In this document: positions 1-11,665 of the stretch, in pieces | How positions within the stretch are numbered: position 1 is the first letter of the stretch | Layout: each line of letters starts with the position of its first letter | Assembly: GCA_943736015.1 (NCBI GenBank) | Contig: OX031064.1 | Location: forward strand, 28,953,361 to 29,017,360 | Source: Tridacna crocea | Taxonomy: Eukaryota; Mollusca; Bivalvia; Cardiida; Cardiidae | Direction of reading: 5' to 3' | DNA length: 64,000 nt | Translations under genes and position numbers: made by a program | The notes under the pieces: generated by a model | The model's database searches: none | What the model was told of the DNA's origin: nothing | What the model saw: the letters and a program-made list of their open reading frames with translations, nothing else

Positions 1-867
1 ACTAAGACTCACAATAAGAGTGGTAGTCCTCGGACCCCAACTTTCAATCAAGTTGTGCTGTTCAGTACAGTAAGATTTATGCACAATAGTAATGGGACAC
101 TCGCGATTTGAGGTCACTCGTCACAACCCATATTTATCTCTTCAATGCCTAGTTCGTTCAGTGTACACTTTCATGATTAATTCATCAGCATGACTGTTTC
201 ATAATACCTCCCAGATATAAACTCATTTATCAATTCACTGCATTATTCACTAATCATTAACACTTTCGGTGCCATTAGCGAAATCAAGGGCTATTACAAA
301 CGGCAAAGATCAAGATCAGACTGCACATAACGTGCATTCTGATCTTGGATCTATACCATCCAAATATTTTGTCGGGCTTATGACATACAAAATCTTCAAA
401 GTTTTCGTGGATTGTCATGTAGTTTCGGCCCTTGACAGAGGGCGGGTTAGATACTGGCATCTGCCACTGGAAGAGTTGGAGGCAAAGAATGCAATCAAAG
501 AGAAATTATGAGCAAAAGGAACTAATGACATTCTTTTTTGAATGCTGCACAACTTTGTCGTCGCCTTGTACTCTTGAGGTTATAGAGTCCACACAGCGTT
601 AAACGTGTGAGCTCCGGTTATACTTTGTGGGGTATTCTCACTATACTGAAAAGGACGCGTTGGTCTTTGCAAAGCATTGGTCCTTTACAGTAAATGTATC
701 CATTGCACTTTTACAGTTCTCAAAGGATAAAGTATAGATTCACGACCGTTGTTTTTTTTTATCCCATTTGAAATTCATTTTGTATTTAGATAGGTGTGAT
801 AGATCATATCAAAGCGCCAGACTTCCCTTTTACACGTTTTCTTCGAGTTAGTTGCCTCATAACTATA
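1..867. other. stretch without recognised gene
   Basis: AT-rich DNA. One 80-codon open frame (269-511) has no recognisable similarity or splice context. It contains a copy of the AGATCAGACTGCAC hairpin half near 305-350, so it is more likely repeat-derived than coding. Confidence 0.5.
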
Positions 868-1153
868 TGTGGCCCATCACGTAAAAAGGGACCATCTTGG
901 AATTCTGTACATCAATTAGATGAAAGATTAGCGATAGTGCAGGTCAATTTAAGTTGATAATTCAAAAATGATTGTATTTATGTTGATAATTCAAAGATGA
1001 TTGTATAACAAAATACTATGACCGCTGTCATACAAAAATTGTCAGCAAAGCAAAATGTGTCAACTCTGGTCAGCCTGCGCAATTCGCGCAGTCTGACCGG
1101 GATTGACGCTTTTCGCAGTTCCCAGAAGGTCCCTTTTTGCCTGACGGGTCACA
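868..1153. mobile_element. GACCCATCAC MITE, copy 1
   Basis: Bounded by TGTGGCCCATCACGTAAAAA and the inverse form near 1131-1153. It contains a GC-rich palindrome around 1067-1107 (CAGCCTGCGCAATTCGCGCA) and a duplicated TTGATAATTCAAA motif. Two other copies (17078, 38493) share ends and interior. Confidence 0.75.
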
Positions 1154-1514
1154 TATATGCTCTGACAAATTGGCCTTAGAGATAAACTTTCATTAAACGA
1201 GTCTAGAAAAAGTGTAATGAAGCAAGCTTTGGGAGAACTTTATAAAACTTTCCCAATGCAAGTTTGGTAATTTTTAAATCCCTAAAACCAAAATATTTGA
1301 TTCTTTTAATCTGCATAAATGTACCTCCAGAGTTACATGTATTATCAGTAGATTTATATGCAAAATCTACATACTTATGAAAAAAAAACCGACAATATCA
1401 TTTACAGCAGTGTAGGCCTACGTTAAAGATGAAATTATACGTAGTTTCAAGGAAGCTAATACATGACTACTTGATTTTAGATTTAAAAAAATGTACTAGC
1501 AGAACGCGTCCATC

Positions 1515-1742
1515 TTAACACTTTACCACACAAGAAAGTTTTAGACTGGTCCAAATTGAATGCATTTGCAGACGAAAAAATATATGTGACTGAAAAATTG
1601 AAATTTGGTTTGGGAAGGGTAGAAAACACTGTGGGAAAAGAAGAAAATGCTTGTTACCAGCATTTTCCCCTTTTCCCACAATGTTTCCAATAGGCTTCTT
1701 TCCCAGGATCGTTAAAAGTAGAGACTGTGTGGTAAATAGTTT
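1515..1742 (-). mobile_element. HpTTAA hairpin MITE (type A)
   Basis: Starts TTAACACTTTACCACAC; ends GTGTGGTAAATAGTTTA, so the right TTAA has mutated. Central hairpin at about 1624-1688 has a few arm mismatches. Confidence 0.75.
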
Positions 1743-2119
1743 ACTGTTGATATAATTAATGGACGGTTAGAATGCAAGTCATGTTTAGTAAACTTATATC
1801 GTTATGTTTTATAGCTTGTGGAGCACATATCTATCCATTGCAAATGAAACATGTCACAGTTCACATTCTCTGTTTTCTTCTGCCCAATTTTAAGTCTCGC
1901 AATGCTTAGATTTACTTCCCCGTATGTTGCTATACAGCATCACTCTCATTACCTATCAAACACAGTTGGAAATTAGACGCCTACTTCAGCACAGGATATC
2001 CCAATGCTTGAAGTTTGGTTGCTAGCGAAAAATATTACAACCCCCATTAACATACCGAATACATATTCTGACTTGTTCACTACAATTGATATTCAGATTG
2101 CACTGACAGAAAATGTACA

Positions 2120-3110
2120 TAAAAGCACATCAGCTTCTACTGCCAGTGAAATACAGTGAATTATCAATTATTAGCCTTATATTGCCAACAGCCTTAAGTG
2201 TACCACACAATACTTCGGGTTTCATCGCTAGTTCAACCATGTGTACCACACGGAGCTTCTTTAACAACTGACTAGTAAATAAAGTGAAACAGAAAATAAC
2301 TCTTTTTTCATTGCCAGTAGCCTGCCTTGAGCATACCACATGATAATTAGGTCTAACTTACTGCCATTTCAATAAAGTTTATCCCAAAATACTTCAGCTT
2401 CAATTGTTGGTGGAACAAATTTGTACCACAAAATACTTCATCTTCTTATTTCCAGTGAAAAATGAAATGTTACACAAAATATTACTTTCTATTGCTAATG
2501 GAATAATTCATACCACAAAGTAACCCATTTTTCGTTGCCAGTGAAATCACGACTAACAAAAATGCGTGAATTACCATTACCTTTGAAATAAAGAATACCA
2601 TACATCCCTTAAGGTTTCCAAGTAAGTGAAATAAGTGTAGGAAGCAATAATTTTGTGTTCATTGCTAGTGGAATGAACGCAAAATTATTCAATTTCTATT
2701 GTCAGTGCAATGAAAACTACGTCACTGGGAAAACGACGTCACTAAAACATGCAGTTTGGTGCATAAACGTGCAGTCTGGTGATCAATCGACGCCGCCATT
2801 TTGGATGTTGAGATGCAAGTGTAGAGATGTTTACGGACACTCAAAAGGGAAACTGCCTTTACCTCGTTTTTGCCAGGGTACATAATATATATGTTCCCGA
2901 CATATTAACTAATCAAGTTTTTTTGCAGTATAATAAAAGTTTCTGTTTCTGGTGAAATAAAGTGCACCATGCGACATTTAGTTTCTGTTGCAAATGAAAT
3001 AAAGAATACCACACATGCTTCAGATTCTGTTTTCAATGAAATAAGATATACTATGCAATACCTTAGCGTCTGTTGCCAGAATGTACCAAAGGACACTTAA
3101 GTTTCTTTAG
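2120..3110. repeat. degenerate minisatellite with 'TTGCCAGTGAAATAAAGTGTACCACA' type units (18-base core given below)
   Basis: Variants of the core TTGCCAGTGAAATAAAG followed by TACCACA and an AATACTTCAG-like piece recur roughly every 50-65 bases in head-to-tail order. Units are strongly diverged. Short open frames here (2130-2339, 2905-3096 minus) are by-products of the repeat. Confidence 0.6.
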
Positions 3111-3689
3111 TGTACATTTAAATAGCATCAGTTGAGTTGCAGTACACCTTATTCTGAAAGAAACAACGCAAAATCTCACCAACAAAATAAACAGACGTAG
3201 TTTTTTTGTTTGTTTATCCTTTCCCTACAAAGAGATCTGCTTGGCACGATTAACAGATAATACGACATGAATTCGTTGAACTAAAGGCAAGGTTCACCAT
3301 ATTGCATGCATCCACCTACGTCGACTGCAAGTTATTGTTGGCAAACTTTTGTGAATGTTAACCAATTATCGTTTATCAACTATTAAAACCCTTTTTAGTT
3401 TCAGACTCCAATCATCAATAAAATCATAGTAAATGTAGATGATGCTATATATTTACCATCAGATCAAAAAGAAAACGATGTGGCATGAACTTTGAATGTT
3501 TTACCTGATTCCTATTTTTATTGACCTATCAAAAATACCTGAAAGGTATCCATTTTACATTGGAAAGGGTCTTTTGCGTAATAGAAATTAATTTTGTGAA
3601 ACTGGCAGGAGAGTTTGTATTACTGTTAGTTAGGGTCGTTATCAAACGTGATTTAATTATGTTCTGTTAATGATGTAAACATTTCTTGT
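3111..3689. other. stretch without recognised gene
   Basis: AT-rich sequence in which I see no gene, hairpin or terminal repeat. Confidence 0.4.
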
Positions 3690-3825
3690 TTAACCCTTTA
3701 TTACACGACAAAATTCCAACCTTGTCCATATTCAAAGAATATAGGCTCTACAAAAGAAACATGAAACAAGGCGTCAATGTTAGGGATGTATCTAAAGAGT
3801 AAAAAAGTTGTGGGAAAAGAAGAAA
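3690..3825 (-). mobile_element. HpTTAA MITE, left part only
   Basis: Starts TTAACCCTTTATTACACGAC and is recognisable as far as GTTGTGGGAAAAGAAGAAA, where it is cut by the next array. The right half is not found beyond the array. Confidence 0.6.
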
Positions 3826-5425
3826 CAAGAGGGCCACTGGCCCTGGAACGCTCACCTTAGACTATAGCTTATGAGTGAAATTCAATTCTTTGAACAACTT
3901 TGGTAGAGATTCACCCAAGGAACAACCCTGCCAAGTTTCATCAAGCTTGGCCCAGTGGCTTAGGAGGAGAAGATTTTCCAAGAAATTGTTGACGGAAGCC
4001 TGACGCCGGACATAGGGTGATCACTACAGCTCACCTTTAGCACTTTATGTTAAGGTGAGCTAACAAATATCAAAGCTCTACGCCTTCCAGCCTCAAAGAA
4101 GGATTTTTAATTTTCCTTCTTTGTCCTATCTTCGAATCTGTGATCCCCGGGGCTGGGCCAGTTTAGATCAAAGCAGCATCCTTGGAACAAACTTGGTAGA
4201 GGTCCACTCAAAGATGCTATACCAAATATAAAAGCCCTACACCTTCCCGTTTAAGAGAAAAAAGAATTAAAGTTTTCCTTCTTTGTTCCTATTTTCCAAC
4301 CTGTGACCTCCGTAACAGGGCCAGTTTTGACTCCAGGGGCATCATAATTATGACTGACCAACCTTGGTAGAGGTCCAGTAGAAGATTCTGCATACCAAAT
4401 ATCAAAGCTCTGCACCTTCAAGTTTCAGAGAAAAAGATTTTTAAAGTTTTCCTTCTTTGTTGCATGTTCGAGCCTGTGACCCCCAGGGCAGGCCCAGTTT
4501 TGACCCCAAGGGCATAATATGAATAAACTTGGTAGAGGTCTACTAGGAATTGCTACATGCAAAATATCAAAGCTCTATGCCTTCTAGTTTTAGAGAAGAA
4601 GGTTTTTAAAATGTTCTTTCTTTGTTCCTATGTTTGAACTTGTGATGTCCGGCGCAAGGCCAATTTTGACCCAAGGGGCATCATATGAGTAAACTTGGTA
4701 GAGGTCAACTAGAAGATGCTACATACCAAATACCAAAGCTCTACGCAATCAAGTTTCAGAGAAGTAAATTTTTAAAGTTTTCCTTCTTTGTTCCTGTGTT
4801 CAAACTTATGACCCAAGGGCTGGGCCAGTTTTGACCCCAAGGGCATCATATGAACAATCTTGGTAGAGGTCCACTAGGAGATGCTACATACCAAATATAA
4901 AAGCTCTATGCCTTTAAGTTTTTAATAAGACGAATATTAAAGTTGTCATTCTTTGTTCCTATGCTAAATCTTGTAACCCCCGGGTTGGGGCCAGTTTTGA
5001 CCCCAGTGGCATCATTTGAACAAACTTGATTGAGGTCCACTAGGAGATACCACATAGCAAATATCAATGTTTGAACTTGTAACCCCTGGGGCAGGGCCAG
5101 TTTTGAACCCAGGGGCATCAGTTGAACAAACTTGGTAGAGGTCCACTAGGAGATACCACATACCAAATATCAATGTTTGAACTTGTAACCCCCGGGGCAG
5201 GGCCAGTTTTGACACCAGGGGCATCATGTGAACAAACTTGGTAGAGAACCCATAAGAAATGCTGCATACAAAATATCAAACCTCTACCCCTTCTAGTTTC
5301 AAAGGGGAAGATTTTTAAAGTTTTCTGTCTTTGTTCCTATGCTTAAACTTGTGTCCCCTTGGGCGGGGCCAGTTTTGACCCCAAACAAACTTGGTAGAGG
5401 TCCACTAGGAGATACCACATAAAAC
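3824..5425. repeat. 165-base tandem array of mollusc type
   Basis: Opens with GAGGGCCACTGGCCCTGGAA. Units carry CTTGGTAGAGGTCCACTAG, ATATCAAAGCTCTACGCCTT, TTTTCCTTCTTTGTTCCTAT and GGGCCAGTTTTGACCCCA. The CTTGGTAGAGG anchor falls near 4192, 4363, 4528, 4694, 4859, 5025, 5131, 5237 and 5390: mostly 165-171 bases apart, with two 106-base units. The overlapping minus-strand open frames at 4906-5227 are artefacts of it. Confidence 0.8.
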
Positions 5426-5719
5426 AATTCTCATGAAAATTTCGTAGTCAATATTTTCTTCTTCTCCCTGTACAAGATTCTTTTTCCCATCTTTTTCAAG
5501 ACAAATTCCATCGTTTGAATCACATTTAACAATTCGTATGCAAATGTCTTAAATTTAGACAAATGTAAACTTATATATTTTGGTAAAGAGCGTTGACAAA
5601 CTGTTTCACAGCCGACTGTTTCATCATGAAGGTGCGCGTTATATTCGACAAAAATATAAAGTTTTACTTTTTCATTGCCAAATGTATCAACTGTATAAAC
5701 CTTTTCGACAACTGAAAAT

Positions 5720-5982
5720 GGCTTGCAACAGACGAAAAAGGGACATTCGGACATTTGCGTAAAGTGGCGTCTCGGATAAGCCTGCGCAGTCCGCGCAGGC
5801 TCATCCGAGACGGCACTTTACGACTACATTAGATTTTGTGCTTCAGTAGACTTTCGCAAAACAGAAAATTACCTAAAAACGGAGAGTGTCGTTTCAGATT
5901 AGCCTGCGGCGACTGCGCAGGCTGATCCGAGACGAAACTTTACGCAAATGTCCAAATGCCCCTTTTCGCATGTTGCAGGCCA
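5720..5982. mobile_element. TTGCAACA MITE, copy 1
   Basis: Ends GGCTTGCAACAGACGAAAAA and CCCCTTTTCGCATGTTGCAG are inverted. Each half holds its own GC-rich palindrome (5772-5812 and 5900-5936) beside ACTTTACG and CAAATGTCC motifs. Confidence 0.75.
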
Positions 5983-6152
5983 AATATAATACACCAAAAC
6001 TCGAACAAAATTTTATCTCAAAGGCTAGCTGCTCTATCCAAGCCGACAAGGTAAAGACCTAAAATCTGAATGCACGTTCATAGCAATCTAATTTTTTTGA
6101 TCTATGCTGTCCAGAGTTCTAGCCCCTATTTTCGCCATTGGCGCTTAAAGGA

Positions 6153-6381
6153 TTAACCCATTACCACACAATCCCTACTTTTGACGCCCCTGAGAAAGAA
6201 GCCTGTAGAAAACATTGTGGGAAAAGGAGAAAATGCTGGTAACCAGCATTTTCTCCTTTTCCCACAATGTTTTCTACCCTTCACAAAACAAATTTCAACT
6301 TTTCAGTCCCTTTTATTTTGTCGTCTGCAAATGCTTTCAATTTGGACCAGTCTAAAATTTTCTTGTGTGGTAAAGAGTTAA
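6153..6381 (+). mobile_element. HpTTAA hairpin MITE (type A), first of a pair
   Basis: Starts TTAACCCATTACCACACAAT; ends GTGTGGTAAAGAGTTAA. The central hairpin is nearly perfect. Its right TTAA is also the left TTAA of the next copy. Confidence 0.85.
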
Positions 6382-6602
6382 CCCTTTACTACACAACCTC
6401 CAGACGACTTTGAGAAAGAAGCCTTTTGAAAAAAAGTGTGGAAAAGAAGAAAATACTGGTAACCAGCATTTTCTCTTTTTCTCACAATTTGTGTCTCTTC
6501 TCTCAGTCTTATATTTCACAACTGCAGCCACATTTAACTTGTCGTCTGCAAATGCTTTCAATTTGGACAAGTCAAAAGTTTTATCATTTCGTTCAGGGTT
6601 AA
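6378..6602 (+). mobile_element. HpTTAA hairpin MITE (type A), second of a pair
   Basis: Same orientation as its left neighbour and more diverged: one hairpin arm reads GTGTGGAAAAGAAGAAAATA, the other TTTCTCTTTTTCTCACAATT. Ends CAGGGTTAA. Confidence 0.8.
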
Positions 6603-7231
6603 TAACACGGGAGATTGAAATGAAAAGAATGTTAACGATTACATTAAAAAGTTGATAATTTAAATAAATTGAACCGATATACTGCTCTGTCTAATTCACA
6701 AAAAACACCAACAAATTTATTTTATTTAAGACTTTCATTACCTGTAAAGGTCGATTAATTCAACAGTCCTTCAGACTGTAAAACTATTTTTGTATAATGA
6801 TTTTTTTTTTTGTTGAATATTGCGCAACACATTTCGAGAAAAATAAGTATGGGGGCTACTTTTGCCAGAGATCTTATATAACATCAAAATACTAAAAAAT
6901 TAAATAAATAAATAAAGAGACCTTGACATTATCTTATATTCAATTAATGCACTAATTTTGATGATTCTTTCTTCAAAAAAAATAGTAAAATCCGAAAGTA
7001 TTTGTTGGTTTTAGATAAAGTGTGAGTTATCAAAATAGTTCTCACTGCACGGAACTATAAAAGTTCATTCATGTTAGTGTATCTAACAAAAAGCTCTCCG
7101 AACATGATTTATGTCTGTTAAACTCATCAAAATTCTTATTGGGAAACATGAGTGAAACCTGATTGATAGCGTATCTATGGTCTATTATGACGGTTTTTAC
7201 AAAGACGTAACTATTATAAATCAGCCACGCT
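6603..7231. other. stretch without recognised gene
   Basis: AT-rich lead-in to the satellite array. A 74-codon minus-strand frame (7069-7293) runs into the satellite and shows no family features. Confidence 0.4.
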
Positions 7232-8077
7232 CGGGTAAAAGGGGACCTAATGCATTTCCGTGCGCCATCATACCATGCAAACCATCGTATCATTATGGGT
7301 CTATAAAATCAATTTTGTGTAACAACCAACCACAACCTGGAGGTCTTCTGGTCTTAGGTCTTTAGTCTGGTTCGGGTAAAAGGGGACCTAATGCATTTCC
7401 GTGCGCCATCATACCATGCAAACCATCGTATCATTATGGGTCTATAAAATCAATTTTGTGTAACAACCAACCACAACCTGGAGGTCTTCTGGTCTTAGGT
7501 CTTTAGTCTGGTTCGGGTAAAAGGGGACCTAATGCATCTCCGTGCGCCATCATACCATGCAAACCATCGTATCATTATGGGTCTATAAAATCAATTTTGT
7601 GTAACAACCAACCACAACCTGGAGGTCTTCTGGTCTTAGGTCTTTAGTCTGGTTCGGGTAAAAGGGGACCTAATGCATCTCCGTGCGCCATCATACCATG
7701 CAAACCATCGTATCATTATGGGTCTATAAAATCAATTTTGTGTAACAACCAACCACAACCTGGAGGTCTTCTGGTCTTAGGTCTTTAGTCTGGTTCGGGT
7801 AAAAGGGGACCTAATGCATCTCCGTGCGCCATCATACCATGCAAACCATCGTATCATTATGGGTCTATAAAATCAATTTTGTGTAACAACCAACCACAAC
7901 CTGGAGGTCTTCTGGTCTTAGGTCTTTAGTCTGGTTCGGGTAAAAGGGGACCTAATGCATCTCCGTGCGCCATCATACCATGCAAACCATCGTATCATTA
8001 TGGGTCTATAAAATCAATTTTGTGTAACAACCAACCACAATCTGGAGGTCTTTTGGTCTTAGGTCTTTAGTCTGGTT
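7232..8077. repeat. 141-base satellite, six copies
   Basis: Six head-to-tail units starting CGGGTAAAAGGGGACCTAAT at 7232, 7373, 7514, 7655, 7796 and 7937, exactly 141 bases apart. They are nearly identical: units 1-2 read GCATTTCC, units 3-6 GCATCTCC, and the last has two further changes. This level of identity implies recent amplification or homogenisation. Confidence 0.97.
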
Positions 8078-8100
8078 GACTGTACAAAAGTGAACAACAG

Positions 8101-8166
8101 CAAAAAGTATCGGTCCAGGCCAGACTGCGCAGTTCGCGCAGTCTGGCCTGGATCGATACTTTTTGC
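8101..8166. repeat. perfect-type hairpin next to the satellite
   Basis: GCAAAAAGTATCGGTCCAGG and its inverse CCTGGATCGATACTTTTTGC flank a palindrome (CAGACTGCGCAGTTCGCGCA region). It resembles the interior of the ATGAGCCATGCTC MITEs (12652, 38186) but I cannot find that family's ends. Confidence 0.7.
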
Positions 8167-8294
8167 AATTCCATCAAGACCCCCGTTAGTGTAAAGATAT
8201 TTAGTTTACATCGATTGAGAAACGAGTTCTTACAATTTATTCTAATTTCTCTCGATTCTGCTTCCTGGGAAATACACCAGTACTCGCGCCGAAA

Positions 8295-8405
8295 GTGTTG
8301 GCTAATGAAAAATCCCCCAAAGTTGCTATCCGCTCCAGGGTATCGAACTCAGGACCTTATAGTTAAGAGGCTAACGCTCTACCTCACAACCACGGACACC
8401 ACACA
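8295..8405 (-). mobile_element. tRNA-derived SINE-like fragment
   Basis: Read on the minus strand it contains GAGGTAGAGCGTTAGCCTCT (box A-like) and GAGTTCGATACCCTGG (box B-like) at tRNA spacing, but the stem partners do not support a functional tRNA. Confidence 0.5.
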
Positions 8406-8791
8406 ACCCCTTTCACAGGACACGCCTCTATTATGTTTATTACCAGGACACTTTCTAGTTACAGGTACTTTGAAACTTTCTGTTAGAATACTGGTGGAAT
8501 GTGAGAATGGATCCTAAGTACCTCTTTTACGAACTTTTGTATAAAACAAGATAAGACGAAAAGCCCTTTTAAAAGCTTCCTGTAATGTTAGCATATTTGA
8601 TTCGATAAGTTTTATAGCATGATGAAATGAAAATTGATAATGGACCAATCGAATTATTCCACCTATTTAGACCGTATCTGTCAGCCATACTTGCCTTGTA
8701 ATGGTATTTTAAATAAATAAAAACCTTTGAAACAAAAGACTTTGAGCTTATATTCCTCTCAAATGGCGTCCCTGTGTGGCTCAGTTTTTAT

Positions 8792-9018
8792 CTAACCTTT
8801 TCCCAAACGACAAATTTTTGACTCTTCCAAACTGAAAGAGCTTGCAGACGGCAATTCCGAATTCGATAAAAATGGCATAAAGTTCTCCAAATGGGTAGAA
8901 AACATTGTGGGAAAGGAGAAATTGCTCGTTACGATCAATTTCTCCTTTTCCCACAGTGTTTTCAAAAGACTAATACTGCAGACATTTGAAAACAAATGCT
9001 TGTTTGGTAAAGGGTTAA
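8792..9018 (-). mobile_element. HpTTAA hairpin MITE (type B)
   Basis: Hairpin tip reads ATTGCTCGTTACGATCAATT rather than the type A tip. Left end CTAACCTTTTCCCAAACGAC has lost its TTAA; right end GGTAAAGGGTTAA is intact. Confidence 0.75.
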
Positions 9019-9124
9019 GTGTAGGACTCGTGATCTCGCTCAGGCTGACCTGGGCCAAAACTGTTCGCTATTGCTCAACTATCAGTTTGTCAAAATACCA
9101 GGCTACCTCATAATTCTATTGATT

Positions 9125-9232
9125 GTTAGACTAAATGGATTTTGCGGATCCTCGGTTATCTGATGACTTCAGTGGTATCCTGTATCACGGAGATGCATTA
9201 AGCCCCATTTTGTCAGGGAATGGCTCATATAT
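9125..9232. mobile_element. ATGAGCCATGCTC MITE, right half
   Basis: Carries the GGATCCTCGGTTATCTGATG ... CACGGAGATGCATTAAG ... GGCTCATA tail seen in the copies at 12652 and 38186. It abuts the next MITE directly. Confidence 0.55.
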
Positions 9233-9493
9233 GGCTTGCAACACGCCAAAAGGGTCATTCGGACATTTGCGTAAAGTGGCGTCTCGGATCAGCCTGCGCA
9301 GTCCGCGCAGGCTGATCCAAGACGGCACTTTACGACTACATTAGATTTTGTCCATCAGTAAACTTTCGCAAATCAGAAAATTACCTAAAAACGGAAAGAT
9401 TCGTTTCGGATAAGTCTGCGCAGACTGCGTAGGTTGATCCGAGACGACACTTTACGCAAATGTCCGAATGCCCTTTTTCGCGTGTTGCAAGCT
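9233..9493. mobile_element. TTGCAACA MITE, copy 2
   Basis: Full-length: ends GGCTTGCAACACGCCAAAAG and TTTTTCGCGTGTTGCAAGC, with two internal GC-rich palindromes as in the copy at 5720. Confidence 0.8.
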
Positions 9494-9905
9494 AATTATA
9501 TAAATCATACGGAGCCTTTGGTATGGAACTGAAGTTCATTGACACAAACGTATAACAAAATCCCTAGAGATGATATTTCTTTGATATATTAGACACCCAG
9601 GGCAGGTTATCGACATCAATTAGCCGCATCGATAGGGCCTATCTCAAGAAAACATACAAGCATATGTTTGTTTAATTTGTCTTTGATAGCGCTGTGTATT
9701 TGTTCGCAACAATCAAGGGTTCCCTTCGGATGTAAAAAAAAATGAAGGAACCACTATGAGTGGCATTTAAATTCACTGTATCTGCTGCCACAAAATTCGT
9801 TTCAAATGGGTAATAAGCCTATTAAAATGTTCTTCGTTAGTTTTTGATACCTTCCAATGAAAGTGCTCAAAACTTGGATTTGTCTGCAACAGAATGATGG
9901 AATGT

Positions 9906-9909
<4 letters not shown>

Positions 9910-9951
<42 letters not shown>
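9910..9951. repeat. (GA)n microsatellite with a G run
   Basis: About 17 GA units run into eight G. The ~75 bases that follow at 10030-10083 are C-rich. Open frames on both strands here are products of the simple sequence. Confidence 0.95.
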
Positions 9952-11011
9952 TGTTTACAAATACACTTGTGAAACAGGAAAAAGGCAACTCTTAAACGAA
10001 ACCCCAAACTCACTTTTCTTTTTAATCTGTCCCTTAACCCCCCCTCCCCCTTCCCCAACCCCCACCCCACCCCATTCCACCCCTGCAGAAGCTTCTGCTC
10101 CAATAAGTTTGTGAAAGGGCCAAGTTTCCGATGGGAGTTGCAAATAAAAAGACTGACGTAGATCGGGCTGTGTTGAAAATGTCATTTAATACAAATGACT
10201 CATTTAACAATTTAGTCACAAAAATAAATCAAAGTACTGAAAGTACTACGAATATTGCGGCGACTAAGAGAATTGCGAACGTGGAATAAGCAGGCTTGGA
10301 AAGATAGGAGTCGACTGCTCCATGAAGACAAAATCCGGTTGTTACATCCGATCCGGTTATTACGTCCTATTCGATTGTTAAGTCTGATTCAGTGACTTTA
10401 CCCATAGTTTAATAGCGATTTACTTTTCACAGTAGGAAACACCTTGAAAATGTTCCGTTTGTCGATATTTAATTGGGACAAAAAGAATAAAATTAAATTA
10501 GCGATTTGGTATTTGAATAATTTCTTTCTATAGTTCACTTTAAGATAATTTCTCAACACCTTTACACGTTCAATATCGGTTTTAGATGAAAACGTAGCTA
10601 TACAAGACATGCATCATCGCGAAAATTACGAGGATGAAAAGGTTGCATTTGGATAAGTAAAGATTATCCTAATATTGACTTGAGCAGAAACAGTAGTATT
10701 TGGCGACTTTGTGGAATGCTTACCTTTGAATCTGAGTCACTCTCGATTGCAATAAACCAGCGATCTTTAAATTGCTAGCCTAAGAAATCTGAAGTGTCAA
10801 AACATACCTACATAAAACATACCCACTTTAAACATAGGTGGGGAACGAAATTCGCCACACGCAATAAAAATACGTAACCACCCGAACTTAATTTTCCCAA
10901 GAAAAGCTTTAACGAACCTTTTAGTCGTCTCATCTAGTGGCACTACAAACTCTTCACCAGACGAAACAAGTCTAGAATTCGTCAGAACTAAGAGCATTTC
11001 CTGACGACAAA
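9952..11011. other. stretch without recognised gene
   Basis: C-rich tract (10036-10085), then AT-rich DNA with repeated TCCGATCCGGTTATTACGTC-like phrases around 10330-10390. Short frames at 10398-10610 and 10797-11024 (minus) show no domain or splice context. Confidence 0.4.
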
Positions 11012-11224
11012 CTACAGCTATCACTAAACGTGATTATACCCCACCCACCAGCTCCTTGTCACAAAAACAGGTCTTTGTCACAAAGTTCAAGGGGAGATAA
11101 TTCCGTAACAAATCGCAGCAGGGCCATGGAAATTGCACATGCACAACTTCATATACGCGCGGACGGACAGAAAGCCATGGCGATTTCAGCATACCCCCCT
11201 CCACTACGTTATGGGGGTATAATA
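11012..11224. mobile_element. TATACCCCCG foldback element, diverged copy
   Basis: Left part CTACAGCTATCACTAAACG and TTATACCCCACC pair with GGGGGTATAATAAA at the right; GCGGACGGACAG lies between. The interior differs from the three other copies. Confidence 0.5.
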
Positions 11225-11437
11225 AAATGAGGTTCAAAAGGATCTAGGGAAAGTGTTTTGCAGTAGTAACGTTACAAAAAAGAGTGAAAAAAAAAAACCG
11301 GCAAATGCTGCTTTCCAGCGCAGTTTGACCCTTTAACTTCGCCATCGGCTTTTTCATCGTAAATTATGGGGTTTAAAAACCTCACAGAATTGTGTCTTAT
11401 TTCTAGGTCTAAATATTTATTAGACGGCGACTGACAG

Positions 11438-11665
11438 TTAACTATTTCCTAGACAGGATAAATTTAGACTTTTTTAAACCGATGGCACTTGCAGACAGAA
11501 AATATGTGTGGCTCAAATATATTAAAATTGTCTTTGAAAGATCAGAAAACATTGTGGGAAAAGAAGAAAATGCTGGTTACCAGCATTTTCTTCTTTTCCC
11601 ACAATGTTTTCAAAAGCTATCTTTCCCAGAGTCATTAGAACTCGGACTAATTTGGTTGAGGGTTA
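11438..11665 (-). mobile_element. HpTTAA hairpin MITE (type A), diverged ends
   Basis: TTAACTATTTCCTAGACAGG at left and GGTTGAGGGTTA at right are eroded, but the hairpin (about 11544-11612) is almost perfect. Confidence 0.7.

Noticed and set aside
7232-8077. CRISPR array
   Set aside because: The repeats are contiguous 141-base units without unique spacers, in a eukaryotic context.
9857-10219. Several overlapping open frames rich in Arg-Glu, Leu-Ser or Gly
   Set aside because: They translate the GA microsatellite and the C-rich tract.
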